Shown here piece after piece: positions 35,600-49,517 of a stretch of 64,000 nucleotides of DNA. Below the pieces are notes generated by a model, which saw only the letters and a list, made by a program, of their open reading frames with translations, was not told where the DNA came from and made no database searches. The translations under genes and the position numbers were made by a program. How positions within the stretch are numbered: position 1 is the stretch's first letter; each line of letters starts with the position of its first letter. This stretch comes from Apostichopus japonicus (lineage: Eukaryota; Echinodermata; Holothuroidea; Aspidochirotida; Stichopodidae): the NCBI RefSeq assembly GCF_037975245.1, contig NC_092576.1:27357611-27421610 (forward strand). Direction: 5' to 3'.

Positions 35600-38500
35600 C
35601 GTACGTACCCTGAATAAGGAAGTTCTGCCATATGCGTACATCGGAACCATTATGAATCTGGAGCGCATTACTGAGTAGAGGGCGCAGTTCTAAAATAACA
35701 CAAGTGGAATGTTCGATGTTTTCACACATGTCAAACATGTTTGCAAAGGTTTAGCAGTACTTTGCTTTCCTGTTATTAATAAAACACGATTCAAGAGGCG
35801 ATCGATGGTGTAAATTAAGTACACCTCTTGAAACAATCAACGGAATCTGACCATTAGTTACATCAGGGCAACAATTTTAACGACTTATTCCTTCTAAAAA
35901 TGCTATACTGAAATATGAATCCTTAGCCACAGTCAGGTCACGATGTACAAACCAAGGAGGGAAACCATTTAGCATATAGGCCCATTCAGGTGAACAAAGA
36001 GGAACCGCGTGAAGACTTACTCTGAAGTAGACATAAAATATATTCAGTGTGTGAAGGTATATAACGAACAAATCGCAGTACTTATTGGTTAAGCGCCCTC
36101 AAAAGAGCCCTGCCCAATAACGATTCTAGACTTAGCCTTATTTAAATTCACTGTGCCATCCAGATAGACTGCGTAATTTTTTATCCATGACGGAAATTTA
36201 TATACCATTGATAACTTACTGTGTTTATCGTCTTCTGCAATACTTGGGAAGGATTACGTCATAAAGAGCATTCTAGCTTCAAACCGTACAAATTCAATAT
36301 ACATTATTTTTCGGACATGGGGATTTCCTATTAGGGGAGCGTGCAAGGGTCTCGTTCCACAGTTGATAGTTAATAGTGCGCCGAGTTCATTGGTACCGAC
36401 ATTAACTCTGTGTAAGTGATGGATCTTATCTATCTGTAGGTCATTAATGTCATCTTAATGTAGATTTGCCCGCTATATCTTAACGTAGAGTACAACAGAA
36501 AGCAGATTGTGATGGCTCCTTTTTATATCGCTAACTACCGACCATGTTTATTTCCGGAGGGGAGAGGGGGGGTATGGGTGTTTATTTTCCCATCCGAAAA
36601 TATCAAGGGCTATCAAAATTACTCTCCTGTACAAAGATATGGTAAAAACGTATATTGTACAGTAGATAAATAAACTACATGTAGCCTATGTGTGTAAAAT
36701 CGAAACGATTGAAACTTCTTCAACATTGTTTCAAAAGATGCAACATATTATATTGGCATTCTTTTTTGAAGTTAGAAAAACAAATATTGCATTGTATCCC
36801 GCTACCTTCGTTTTAGTTTCGTACAGTAATGAAAACTACTGTAAAGTGCACCATCGTTGGACCTTTACACAAATGGTCACGGCAGGGTACACCATAGTAT
36901 TATTCAATCTCACAATTAAGATTTTTAATGAACGGTTTCGGGCGTATTTAGAATAAATAAATAAATTGCACATGCTTTGTGGATAGCTACTGCCTGGTAT
37001 AGTATTTATCGATCATCTGAGCATTCTAACTAAATTGTCAGAATTCATTTTAATAGTTTTAAGAGATTTCACACCTCGAAAACAGCAAATACGTATACAC
37101 TCATAAATTATCAATAATGGCTGTCATTATTATTTGTATGTGTACTATGAACGCACCGACGGAGACAGGTTGGACTAGGGTGCATTGTGGGAGCAACGTA
37201 TCCTAAACTCTTGCGCAACTTAAAATCATGCAAATATAATGCTTTGCTTTTAAAGCAAATATTTTGCATTCTCCTCCAAAAATTCCTGCCCCTGCAGTGC
37301 ATAGGCCACTCCACAAGCCCTCAGACATCGTAATTCCTTCCTTCAGTCTGGCGGTTTTGACCATGTGTGAGCCATTATTCTATTTCTGGTATAGAAAGAA
37401 CGTTTTTAACTGGACAATGCCAGTGAGATGTAAACATTAAAATAATAAAGGATTCAGCGAGATTTCTCTGACGCCAATTCATGTAACAGAGGGCGCAATT
37501 CTGTATAGCAAAAAGTGAAAATGTTCAATACTTTTGTTGTTTTTTCACACTAGACAAACATATCAGTTTTGGTTTAGCAGCACGTTTCTAGTCTGAAGAG
37601 AGGTTGCAACATGGAGCATTGTGGGAGGATTATACTGTCATGTACAATTAACAATCACGCAATCTAACGATATAGTTGTCAAAACAACTCATTTGCACGC
37701 AGCTTTAAAGAGGCATAATTTGCAGACACAACACATAGTTGCGATTCGTTTTCATAATGGATACATTCTTAATATGTTGTGAGGTTATATTTGTATTTCT
37801 TAAATCAGACGATGGGGGGGGGGGTGGGCGAGTCGGAGAATTTTTGGCGTCGGATCACCTCTGAACTGACAAAGTTATACTGCTATCATGAGAGACTATT
37901 TACTAAATGCATACGAGTAAGAATCATTGTAGAATACCTTTTGGATAAAATGCTTTCACTGTACCCGACAACTGCCACCCCACCCACTCCTCTTGCTATT
38001 TGCAACACTTTGCACGTCTCACCGAAGCGCTATATAGCGAGTTGCCCTTCTCGGTTCATATTAAAGCTCAGAACTGCTAATAACGTCAAATGTGTACATA
38101 TTTCTCCATATTTCTCCATTGCACATATTTCTCCGTTGTTGTGTATGTAATTACTTTCGTGTTGCCGCCTCTCATTGGCAGCGCCTTTTTATAAGGTAGT
38201 CTATGAAAAGATGGATTTCCATCTTGTGCAAACATGTAAGATTGTTGAACTACTCAGCGGATAATTAATTCATAGCGGAGAGTCATCATTAGCCCCCCCT
38301 TATTGGTAATGGCCGCAAAACACAAAAAAATCGAATTTGATGTTGCTACAGTCGCTAATGTTCTTAGATCGCGTATAGACTGTTTCAGGTCGCGTTGCTT
38401 CCTTCAGCAGGAAGTGCTACTGCCCCAAATTGGAAGATTTACTACAAGTGTCGACATAACGAATAGTCTAGACTATATGAGAAGTGGATTAATATTTCTT

Positions 38501-39488
38501 AATTGTTAATCCCTTATTAGAGTTACTAAATGAAACAGTGCAGTTGAGTTTTTGAAAAATGTGACATCGGTTGGTAATTTAACAAAACTAAAAACATTAC
38601 GTTGTTTCTCGGAGGGTGGAATGCAATAATAAAACATGTAATTAAAAAATTGTTTGATTACTAACCTCCATGTGTTTGTGATTGAGTTTCTGGTCAAAGT
38701 AGCAAACGTAAGTATTATAGTGTTATTACAGTTTACTTGCAATATGAGGTCAAACCAAGTGTTTATACATACACATTTATATGCCCCATTAGTAATTGTA
38801 TGCAATGAAACACAGCGCAAGTGAAAGTTCTAATCATTCTACTTATTTCCTGCGTAGAAAATAGAGCGCGTAGTCAATTTGGGAGCTGTTAAAACAAATG
38901 TTTTTATCGATAGAACAACTGCGCTAAAGCGTAATATAACACAGTTTGTGCAAAACGAAGCTACGATTTTAACCTTATGTAGATGCAGACCGCGAACTAA
39001 TGTCGCCGGACTTCTAATATTTCAATATTTGTAGCAACTATCATGTTTATTAGACACATTCTGTACATAATTCCCATTACCCATATCATCCACAAAAGTG
39101 ATGTAACACCTTCACTTAAAATTACAAACTGGACAGTGTCCCAATGTATGTCTATTGTAGAGAAAGCATTTAAAACGTGTAATTGTATATTAATAGAAAG
39201 GATATGTAGTATATATCAAATCATTATATTCATCGTTAAAGACAGTCATTCCTTGTTAACGTCCCGCAATTAAAAACTGAATTCAACCGTTATTCTAAGA
39301 CAAAGGTTACTGCTAATTTACGGTTCAATGGAACTTTTACTTCCAAAACGACATGTTTGTTTTTATAGAAATTGCCTTGGATGTGCATCAACGATGAAAG
39401 CACATGCTATAAAACGTATTGTTATTACTCAACCAATCACACATAATTGCTCAAATGAACGAACGTCGTGCCACTGTTACTGACTTAC
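35600..39488. other. Part of the 12.4-kb C2-A3 intron; no exon recognised
   Basis: Mostly AT-rich. Two diverged copies of one repeat seem present, sharing GAGGGCGCA and TTTAGCAG landmarks (about 35670-35765 and 37480-37590). An open frame at 37779-38150 has no recognisable domain. Confidence 0.4.
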
Positions 39489-39608
39489 GTCATGGTGAGA
39501 TGCGTTCTCCAGAAGCTGTATAGTACATCTCTGTAGTAATTCACTGTCATCGCTGCCAATATCCACGAGCTCTGTGCATATACGCTTGACTGTATCTACA
39601 TCATCAAC
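39489..39608 (-). CDS. NLR cassette exon C2 (40 codons)
   Basis: On the - strand, TATTATCAG|GTT and CATGAC|GTAAGTCAG bracket 120 bp in phase 0 at both ends. The peptide begins VDDVDTVKRICTEL and ends LLQRCTIQLLENASHHD. Residue for residue it parallels the last 40 residues of the NACHT exon (FLQRLTIQILDIAAKRD at the end), which shows that the repeating unit starts with C and that the first C is fused to the NACHT exon. It begins the second cassette; the next exon, A3, lies 12.4 kb further on. Confidence 0.87.
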
Positions 39609-40079
39609 CTGATAATATGACACAAAAAATCATTGCTTTTTGTTTCAATTAAAATGTTCATAGATGATTCCATTTGTTTATTTGCTATAATCAGATAACC
39701 AAACATGAAATATACTTTGAATGTTACAATCGGTAACCAGCTCAATTAACTGTATTGTTGAGTAGTAAAAACGGCATCAAAATATACACAAAACAAGTAA
39801 ACAAAACTCAAACGACATAATACATATTTTGTCCCACATCTGTATGACGTGTCCCTACCGACGTGTACATGACCGTGTTCCCTGTAATTCCCGCTGTTTC
39901 TACAATATGTGGAACACGTTATAACAACTGCTCTTACTTTTTAGTATGATGTTCTTTTCTCTTTCTGCGGTAATGGATGAATGTGTGACAAATCAAATCA
40001 TTCAATGACGACAAGTGTAACACACCTGTATCCTCCAAAGCAGAAAAACTCTATATTTTGCAACAGCTGGACGGTTTGG

Positions 40080-40110
40080 ACCGTTTTTTTTTTTGGGGGG
40101 GGGGGGGTGT
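40080..40110. repeat. T-run joined to G-run
   Basis: About eleven T followed by about twelve G. Similar junctions are at 4505-4527, 22277-22300 and 49298-49318. Confidence 0.85.
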
Positions 40111-41503
40111 ATGTTTTACATTCTTTTCTACGTACATCTGAATTGAACGAGCGCCACGTTCGTCAGTTTAAGCAGCTTATTTTGTTTGGTCGTTAACATT
40201 TTACAATCCTGTCGGGATGTATGATAAGACTTTAATTGATCAAGATAAGATACTGTTCCACATGTTTGAAACAAATTAATTCTCATAAAGGCAAACAAAC
40301 TATTCTACGAAAAAAATGTAGTGTAAATAATACGTCATCATTGTTTTTTAAAGGAATTGAGGATAATATCTTTCTATAATCACTTTGAAAATAAAGTAAA
40401 TACTAGTTCCTGTTATCTGCAGAACTGCTTAATATGGAAAATAAAAGAAAGCAAATCAACAAACTTCTTAGCACAGTATTTGAGAGAGGAAGCATGTCTG
40501 TTTACTAACAGTCTCCGAATATGCAGGGAACACTTACTCTTTTAAACTAGACATAATGTAGGGAGAATATTGTTGCAGTTGAATGGTTGTACAACAACTT
40601 TATGTTGTGTTTCTCAAAATTTATTATGTATTGGTTAGGTACCGTAACCAATCCATGTCCCAAAGGAACATTTCTGGCGGCATCTGAACATGGCATACCA
40701 GTTATTTGTTGCAAATATTTACATCGTGTATATAGAGTTATTGTTTTGCTGTTATACCAATATTCAACGCTCGGGTATTGCCATATCCGGGTGTGAGTGT
40801 TGGATCAAATTAATAGTTATGGAACCACTATTTTTCGAACTCTTTGTACGAACAATTTTGACTGAACAGAATATGCCGCTCCTAAATATGCTACATTATT
40901 GTGTGAATAAGGATGGCAATGAGTAGTCAGAAGGAAATGTATGGTATGTCATTGATTTAATCATCATAAAATATATCCATATGAATGACAATGGAAACAA
41001 GCTGACGTCATTTTTTCTGTAAAGACTGATTACAATTTCAAAGGGCGTTGGAATCGTCCAATCGTTTCAAGTGGCCATTACATGTAAGCAATTTTAGACT
41101 TCTTTGTCGGTATTGTTTACACGATGGAAATAATATTAACGTATACAAGCACGTTACAGTTAATGTAAATGTTAAAGAGATTGTAATGAAATGGAATGTG
41201 TATATCGTTCTTTATGTTGGTGAAAAATGAAAAATATGAGTTTGGTATTGTATGTATCATTTAGATATTTATATTAACAGCTTAGAAAATTTCACATTGC
41301 ATATAAAATGATATATATCTTAATGTAAACAACAGTCCATCAGAATTCCAAATTAAATATTTGACATTCCACCATTGTTTCATTATGCTCTATAAGATGA
41401 TGTTAAAAACTTTCAAGCTAATATTCAATTTTGTTTTTATCCCAAATGGTTTCATACCCATTAAAGTATCTGTGGAAATAAGTAACCTACGAACAAAACA
41501 TAC

Positions 41504-41556
41504 CTTCCAAGCACCGGATTGAAGATTCAGACTGTAACCGTAGTTCCTCCACGACA
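41504..41556 (-). CDS. NLR cassette exon B2 (LQSG module)
   Basis: On the - strand, TATTTCTGTCATCTCAG precedes and AAG|GTATGTTTTG follows 53 bp, phase 1 in and phase 0 out. The peptide is SWRNYGYSLNLQSGAWK after a split Val codon. It follows L2 by only 330 bp, the shortest intron of the gene, and matches B3 in phase, length (53 versus 56 bp) and the LQSG core. Confidence 0.83.
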
Positions 41557-41680
41557 CTGAGATGACAGAAATACAAACGTGTGCAAGAGAATAAACAATC
41601 CTAATATAATTCATCTACAGAGAAGAACAGCTTACATATGTTGGTGGAACTGACATATTTAATTCATTCAGTTTCGTCTT

Positions 41681-41698
41681 ATATATATATATATATCC
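41681..41698. repeat. (TA)n microsatellite
   Basis: Uninterrupted TA dinucleotide run in the L2-B2 neighbourhood. Confidence 0.85.
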
Positions 41699-41886
41699 AA
41701 TTATATAAATCCAATGTTTAGATGATACGGAAATTAATTTACCAAATCACATCCTGCAACTTGTAATATCTGATTCAATTGTGTACGCACTAAAATTCAT
41801 ACAATCATTTAATGAATACTATATGAGAAAACCTGATAAACTGAAATACTAATTAAACACTAACTAACTTGACGATACACGTATAC

Positions 41887-41963
41887 CTTTAATTTCCCTA
41901 GATTTCATCTCCGCGGGAATTGATCCTGGTGCAAAGGAGGGAGGCAGCAAACAATTATCAAAC
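41887..41963 (-). CDS. NLR cassette exon L2 (leucine-rich-repeat-like)
   Basis: On the - strand, TTTCTTCTTCATTTCTAC and AAAAG open, and AAAG|GTATACGTG closes, a 77-bp exon, phase 2 in and phase 1 out. The peptide FDNCLLPPSFAPGSIPAEMK plus SREIK aligns with exon L3 at Cys, LP, IP and KSR-IK. Together with the HLKDLS end of A2 it gives an LKxLxxxxCLLP leucine-rich-repeat-like pattern. Confidence 0.83.
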
Positions 41964-44791
41964 CTTTTAAGTAGAAATGAAGAAGAAAAAGGAGAAATGT
42001 ATTGTAAATTAATACAGTAATCTAGCAAAGTAAATAACATTACAACCTTTATTGTATAAATGTCGGAAAAACCGCCCAAAAGACAAATAGACTATTTTTT
42101 TTTAGTTCATAGTATATCATGAATAACCTCAAACGTGTAATTTGATGATGAATTCTAACTACCCAATTTCTTCTTATCTACTGACAGACGGAGGTCGTAG
42201 ATAAATATTTTTCAAAAACATTGAGCTATAATGAATTAAACCCGTTTGTGACCGGGAAATCTTTATAGCCAGCAGGGTTGTAATTAACTAAGATCAGAAA
42301 CAAGGATTAGAAGCAAGGTAGAAATCATGGAATTCTCAATCGTATTATTTTTTATGAGATGCAATTAATATATTTGATAATATGACATTATATTGCTATT
42401 TCAGAATGCCAGTTCCGCTACAAAATCGTAATTATGGTAAGTTATCTTCACTCTCGTGAGGATGGATAACAGTTCCTTTACATGTGATGAGTAAACGTTG
42501 GTTTACCTCTGACGCAGTTGGTATGAACTCTATTTTTCAGCACCGTTTGTCATTATACATTATTGTATTGAAATGTATATGTTTCATGTCAAATCACGTA
42601 TCTGAGTGCAGCGTATTCACGTTTTAACCTACTTGTGTACCCATGAGAACGAATGTTATTACATTGATGTCAACTTACACCTTTTAAACAAGTAGGTGCT
42701 ACGTCAAAATCACAGTGTCAGTAAAAAACAAAAACGTCTAACAGAAAAGTCAATAATATACCAATAACACTAGAAGAGAATGCATTAATTAGCCTGAATT
42801 TCTCTGAAATATACGAAAATGGTCGACAACTTTATCTTGACAACTCAAAATAACAGTCATAATAGAAAGAAGCATGATTTTGAAAACTTTTTTTTTCAGC
42901 TAGAACAGTCAAAATTTCGATATGTTAATATTCCTGGGAAAGTTTAGAACATTAAAACTGTGTGGAGTAGACGGTTCAGTAAAAACATTTGAAAAACATA
43001 TAAGTTGAAGCTCTGATAAACGCCGTAAAGTCGAGAATAAAATTGAATTTGGAGTTAATGAAAAAAAAAGAAGAAGAGAGATTTACATTCTCCGATTTGG
43101 GCCACGGTATAGCATCTACAAGAAAACATTGTAATAGGGTAGGCCACGGGGGCTTTGTATACCATCACATTTTACAAGCACCATTCTCACAGGGGGGGGG
43201 GGGGGGTGATAACTAATACACCACGGGTAAACGAAATCTGTTTAGTATCCGGATGAAGCATATTGCTATAAGACCAAAATAGATGGTGGAATAATAGCAA
43301 AACCGACAACACAAAATGTGTAAATAAATACAAAATGATACGCATCCTCTAATTTGAAATTAATTTCAGCTCCATCGATCTGCTTTTGCCCCTTGCTTGA
43401 TCTATTACTGTAAATATAACACATTAATTAAGCTATGTCAACCTCATTATATTAAGATGAGTTATATCAAGTCATGTCGGTCTCAAGTGATAAGAGAACG
43501 AATGTCTAACACATGTCTTTATTTGATATGTCCATGCTTCTGCGATGGACATAATTTCCCATATTAGGCGGAGTATACACTGGACTTGTTCAGTACTTTT
43601 TCACCTTGTGTTATATTCATATGGAGGGTGTATTGCATGATACTTACAATACATAATACCATTCAGTATGACATAATCACCATGCACATGCGATAATGGT
43701 GCTCTGTTTCTTCCTAGTTCAATATAACATACTTTTATCAAATCATTCGGTTAGTAAATTTACATATATGCCGTTCGGCGAATAGCTTTGTATGTAATTG
43801 TTATGTACTTGATATGTATTAAACATGTTCTCTCAAATTACAGAAGGTAAAAACAAAAAAGAATGGCCTGTCATTGCAGGCAAGTACTTCTATGCCTGCC
43901 AACATGATTGGAAATGCAGAGGATATTGCTTGTACTCTACAATTGTTTACTCGAATGTTCTGTCCGCTGTTCCCTACATCTGTCACTACAACTCGAGGAA
44001 GATGTATTTTTCAGATATTTTCACAATGTGTTCAGTACCTACTTTTTTTTAACGCGCAGACGCTCACATTCGTCTGTTTTTGTTTATTACACTATACACA
44101 GTATGACACTTTATCATAAACACATAATCATGTTGCCTAAATTCTACCTCGTGCGATATAACGAGCATTAGTCTAAAAGTTGGGTTAGTAAGTAATGTTA
44201 GTCATTCAACAAATAGCTTTGCAGATAGCGGCAGTCTGTGGTTTATAGATCTCAAAAAATAAGTTCTTTTGGATTATCTAGAACAGATGAATGACGGAAT
44301 AGTACTTTTCATCATAACGATCATTTATATATTTCAATATCGAAAGATACAGTTAGTATACATGGATACAGTAGACATTGAATTATCGTGTGTTAGTACA
44401 CCATTGATGGTCATTTACGGACACAAAGTCTATCCCATTATAATTACAGAGATGTCAACATCATGTTTAGAGTTCTACGTTGTCTTAAGAAATCAAAAGG
44501 AGTAGTCTAATATAAGGTTGAGCACGGTATATTGGAGCGAATAACATATACTTTTACCGATTACGTTTTATTGCGATATAAAAGTGACCTTCCACTAAAT
44601 ATAAGTTTTAACCAGTACAAAAACATGAAACTTCAGCGGTAATTACCGATATTATTATTATTATTATAAATATTTGTGTTGAAAATATGTACTGAAAGCT
44701 AAAATATTCCCATGTTCTTTTTGCTATCCATTCTGTTGTCAGGTTTGGAAATGTAGAACTGGGAAATCGTAACCTATTACATTATACTCAC
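41964..44791. other. A2-L2 intron; no exon recognised
   Basis: AT-rich sequence with a G-run at about 43193-43207. + strand open frames near 43825-44171 have no recognisable domain. Confidence 0.45.
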
Positions 44792-45009
44792 GACAGATCC
44801 TTTAAATGTTCAGAACGTAGTCCATAACGGAATATCATCAAAACGTCTTCCTCTGTTAGTACCCTAGGTTCCTTATTTACTTGCTCTGTCTCTATGTGTA
44901 TCTTCTCTACCGTCAACAATTGATTCAATTTGAGTCCAGAGTTAAGTACAATAACATCTTCCTCACACTCCTTGAAAGATTTGTTAAGGCATACACTGGT
45001 GATGGGAAT
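44792..45009 (-). CDS. NLR cassette exon A2 (LTEEDV module)
   Basis: On the - strand, TTGTCTTGTTTTACCTCAG|ATT and CTGTC|GTGAGTATAATG bracket 218 bp (72 codons plus 2 nt), phase 0 in and phase 2 out. It starts IPITSVCLNKSF, continues VIVLNSGLKLNQLLTVEKI and ends RVLTEEDVLMIFRYGL then RSEHLKDL. It is homologous to exon A3 at 26841. The NACHT exon ends in phase 0 after AAKRD, so the join to IPIT keeps the frame, exactly as C exons join A exons in later cassettes. Confidence 0.86.
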
Positions 45010-46594
45010 CTGAGGTAAAACAAGACAAGCTTTTAGTTTTAGCATGGATTTAGAGCATGGAAATGTTATCTCCCTGGTTAATACGTGTACGTTAGTAATA
45101 TCTTTGATCAATAAGTTGATTGGGTCTTTGACTGCTTTCAATTTCATGGCTCAGAGTAACTTGGCGTGTAAAAATATAATCGATTTGAAAGGGACAGAAA
45201 AGAGAAGTTAGGTTTCATTGGTGCAAAATACTTAAACAGTTGGGAAACAGTAACGAATGACGAGTGCAATCTTTTGATGACACTTAAGCCATACTTTTAA
45301 GTTTATCCTCAAAATACAGTGTTCTTAATATAACAATGATATGATTTATTTAAGTATTTAATATAGAATATTAATTATGAAAACAAATAATAGTAGATTC
45401 CTATAGAGAGTTGTGGTGATGAATAGAAGAAAGAATTAACGAGGAGACGGAGATAGAGAGATGTGGGAGGGTTTAGAGAAGAGGAGAGCTACATAAACTA
45501 TTTATTAAATGACAGAAACTTTAAGAAGGTTTCCGTTCAGAAACGTATATATACCTTATCCTTTTAGAAATCAAATATTCTAAAAAGCTGTTCAAACAGC
45601 ATCGTCTTAACAGCATACCATTTTCATTAATGGAGCGCATAATCATGGCAATAGAACATAAACCCGGAGGAGAAAAAACTTGTATTCGTTTATCTTGAAC
45701 TAAGACTGAACCAACTTTGAATGTGATGAAGAGATAGTCGACGCTACTTACTGGAAGTGGAGAGGAGTTCCGTTAACACTTTTCTTCATTGAGAGGTCGA
45801 CTTGCTAATTCTACCATTCATGTGTTTGTATGTAAGTTTGCGTTTGTGTTTGTTTTAGTCCGATCTGTACATTGATGTACATATGTATTTTTGGAAGACT
45901 TGTGATTAATTAATTAGTCTCCCGGGAGAAAATTATAGGTAAGTCCGTTTAATTTATTTACATGTTATTCTACTATCGCTCGTTGCAAGTAATCAGTAGA
46001 AACGTGTTCAAATTTTATCATTGTCATATATAACTAGAAAACGGACTTGGTGTTTGTTTTAGTCTTCTTGCGTCACTTCCCTACCATCATCACGATCCTA
46101 CAGTGATAAGTTTATAAGTGAACGTGTACCTGATACAGTTGAAAGTCACCTGTACCATTGTTAATTGCGTACGCCTTTTCTTGATGTTACATAATTATTT
46201 CATGATATATGTATTAATCCAATACTATTAACTAATCGATATTAACTCTGAAAGATTTGCTTTTCTCTCTCGATACTGATATTATTTTAAGAAATGAACT
46301 AGATCGAATAGGAAGAAGACTAATGGAAATGAGATCAAACATTTTAAGAACTTTAAATACTTAATTAGCAAAGCACGAACAAAAGAAAATTAAATAAAAT
46401 GCTACACAAAAGTGTAACGTTCGCCTGCGAAAAAGCTATAACCGAAATTGTATCTACTGAATGAACAAGAACAGAACGTGAATGAAATTAAGCACAACAC
46501 AGTATATGTGTAGACCCTCGGCGGGCTGTACTCGACTTCTTCTTTATTTCGTTTAGTCTCCTTCAACATTGCACAGTTTAATGCACATGTCCTA
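45010..46594. other. Part of the NACHT-A2 intron; nothing recognised
   Basis: AT-rich, no exon, no bounded repeat. Confidence 0.45.
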
Positions 46595-47322
46595 TGGCGG
46601 GCCATCAGTCTCAAATCATGGGAGATCGACTTATACCGATTTAAATCGACATATACCAGTTTCCCTCGACATATCATCGATTTATTTTACTTATCATCGA
46701 TTTAAATCGACATATACCAGTTTACTTCGACATATCATCGATTTAAATCGACATATACCAGTTTCATTCTACATATCATCGATTTAAATCGACATATACC
46801 AGTTTCCTTCGACATATCATCGATTTATTTTACTTATCATCGATTTAAATCGATGATAAGTAAAATAAATCGATGATATGTAGAATAAATCGATGATATG
46901 TCGATTTAAATTGACATATACCAGTTTCATTCTACATATCATCGATTTAAATCGACATATACCAGTTTCCCTCGACATATCATCGATTTATTTTACTTAT
47001 CATCGATTTAAATCGACATATACCAGTTACATTCTACATATCTTCGATTTAAATCGACATATACCAGTTTACTTCGACATATCATCGATTTAATTTACTT
47101 ATCATCGATTTAAATCGATGATAAGTAAAATAAATCGATGATATGTAGAATGAAACTGGTATATGTCGATTTAAATCGATGATATGTCGAAGTAAACTGG
47201 TATATGTCGATTTAAATCGATGATAAGTAAAATAAATCGATGATATGTCGAGGGAAACTGGTATATGTCGATTTAAATCGGTATAAGTCGATCTCCCATG
47301 ATTTGAGACTGATGGCCCGCCA
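46595..47322. mobile_element. 728-bp foldback element, near-perfect palindrome, TA target site
   Basis: TGGCGGGCCATCAGTCTCAA opens the element and its exact complement closes it. TA lies outside both ends (46593-46594, 47323-47324), as left by Tc1/mariner transposase. The two halves are complementary over almost their whole length. The interior is built from alternating ATCGATTTAAATCGA palindromes and blocks CATATACCAGTTTCCCTCGA, CATATACCAGTTTCATTCTA or TTTATTTTACTTATC. The same 28 codons open on both strands because of the symmetry, so no ORF here is meaningful. Confidence 0.9.
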
Positions 47323-47324
47323 TA

Positions 47325-49517
47325 ATGTCCAGCTATTTTCTGTTACATGGCATGTCTGTACGGAAATTATAATTACTGCTGTTAGAGCAGATATTGTTTT
47401 CAGACCCAGTGGTCTTTCTGGTATTATATTTCTAGTTTACATATCTAAATTTCGTATGGGAGTACTATTTGCAGTTAACGTTATTACTGTGTTGAAGTAT
47501 TCCAGAAATTATACCTATATACTGACCCGCTCACAGTTACCGAGGACGGAAGTTGATAGAGAACTATCAATCGCGACAAGGGTTGACACAAACAAATAAA
47601 ACTGAAATAGGCGATTTACCCGTCAGGAAGTTACCAGCCATTTATATTCAGAAACAATTGATAAAGGGTATTATCATTATGTTCAACCGGTTATCATTTT
47701 TGTGGATACATGGTTGATCCGTCTTGCAACGTTAAATATGGACTTTTTTTCACTAAATCAATTTTATCTGAACTGTTAAAACAATTTCATACTGCAAACA
47801 TTTGGGCACTCTACAGTGGTTGATTTTCTTTGGAGTTTTTTATGCAGTTGCTCGGTACTCATTAACCGATGCTATGTCAAAGCTCAGTAACTCATGCGGT
47901 GAGGGTTGTTTTGACAATCTTGATACGACGTTATTGTGACACAGGAGTAAAACTCGACATTCGTAAACTATAAAATGTTGCCGCAGTTATATACCAACAA
48001 AACTTAGCACAATCAACCTTTGTTATTTGAACATCCGTTTGTTTACAAATATTTTGTGTTGCTGTACGATTGATACTTGCAAGTATTACCACTTCTCTTC
48101 AGCATAGTAAATGCTAGAATATTAAATCATAGATTTTGTTGATAAAATACAAATTAAAATGATATTAATGTTTGTATTAAAGTGATATGTTTTCGATATC
48201 AAAATTTACTGTCAATAGTATTAATGATCGCATTTATTTTTTGTCCTGCAATTTAAGCCAGGGACATCGGCATTGCTCTGTTTTTTTGGTACACTGGTGA
48301 TTTTTGGGAGAAGTTGGACGTCCTATCCATATGCTTGCTGCTCTGAATAGAAATCTGTGACCCCTTATTCGTTTTGCCATTTCTGTGATTGATATCATGT
48401 TTCCGTTACTCATCTCAACATTGTCCTACAGCGCATACAGTGCTTTAAGCCCCCGCCTTTAGAATACATTCAGCATAGTTTGTTTTTGTACTATCTTTGT
48501 AGAATAATGTGATATATTTGTGTCAACCAGAGAAACTGTTTTTGTTTACTTCGTTTTGCCATTTCTGTGGTTCTGTGTGATGGTTCCCATATCCATCTGA
48601 TAATGAGCCTATAGTGCAATGCTTTACTTTCTGCTACACCGAATGCACTTATCTAAATCTCTTCATCGTATCCTTCTAAATAACGATAATTGAATTTTGT
48701 CTGTATTTATTGTGGCATTTATTCAGTTCGTGAGGAACTTAGATTCACCTACTAATTTGTAAAAATAACACAGTCGTTTATCTCCAACAGTGAAATGAAA
48801 ATTCAACAAACTATCTCCAAATTGACCAAGTCGATATTTGCACTAAAGAATATTGAATTCGTTCAAATTAATATTGTATAAGGTAAAACATTATATCCTT
48901 TTTCGCATAGTCATCCATTCGACACATTATTTGTCCAGACAGTTCTTAATGATAAACCGTACTATTATTCTGTAGTCGGGTTACATCTTTAATACTTTAT
49001 ACTTTCAAAGAGAGTTTGCGCATGTAATTCAAAGAATTCCACAGTAAAAGAAAATGAGAAGACTATTGTTTAATTCTAATTGGAATTAGACTATGCATTT
49101 GTTTTGTATAACTATCAGGCTATGACTGTGTTAATAAGTACTTTGTGTGCGGTTGCCAAAGAGGATCGGGCATCCATAGTAGCTGTCCAGTTGTACCATG
49201 GCTGAATGTCAAAAACATGACTGAACAGTTTCTCCCGACTGACGATGTGAGGCTGAAGCATAAGCTCCTTATATTTATTTGTATTATTAATATATATATT
49301 TTTTTTTGGGGGGGGGGCGGCAGGTTGGTAAAACATGATATATTCGTATATAAGAGAAAACTATCATATCATCAATATCCTCATATAAATACTTTTTAAC
49401 TGAATGATGTTCACACGGATACTGTTTCGGTTGGATGTGGTGGGAATTCAACCATGCCAGGGTTTTAAGGTATACTGATACTAATCATGCGACAATAGTA
49501 ATGTATGAAATACTTAC
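47325..49517. other. Part of the NACHT-A2 intron; nothing recognised
   Basis: AT-rich. CGTTTTGCCATTTCTGTG occurs twice (about 48377 and 48551), hinting at a decayed duplication. A T-run/G-run junction lies at about 49298-49318. Confidence 0.4.

Noticed and set aside
46402-47599. Several mutually similar open frames on both strands
   Set aside because: They are by-products of the 728-bp palindrome and its internal repeats.
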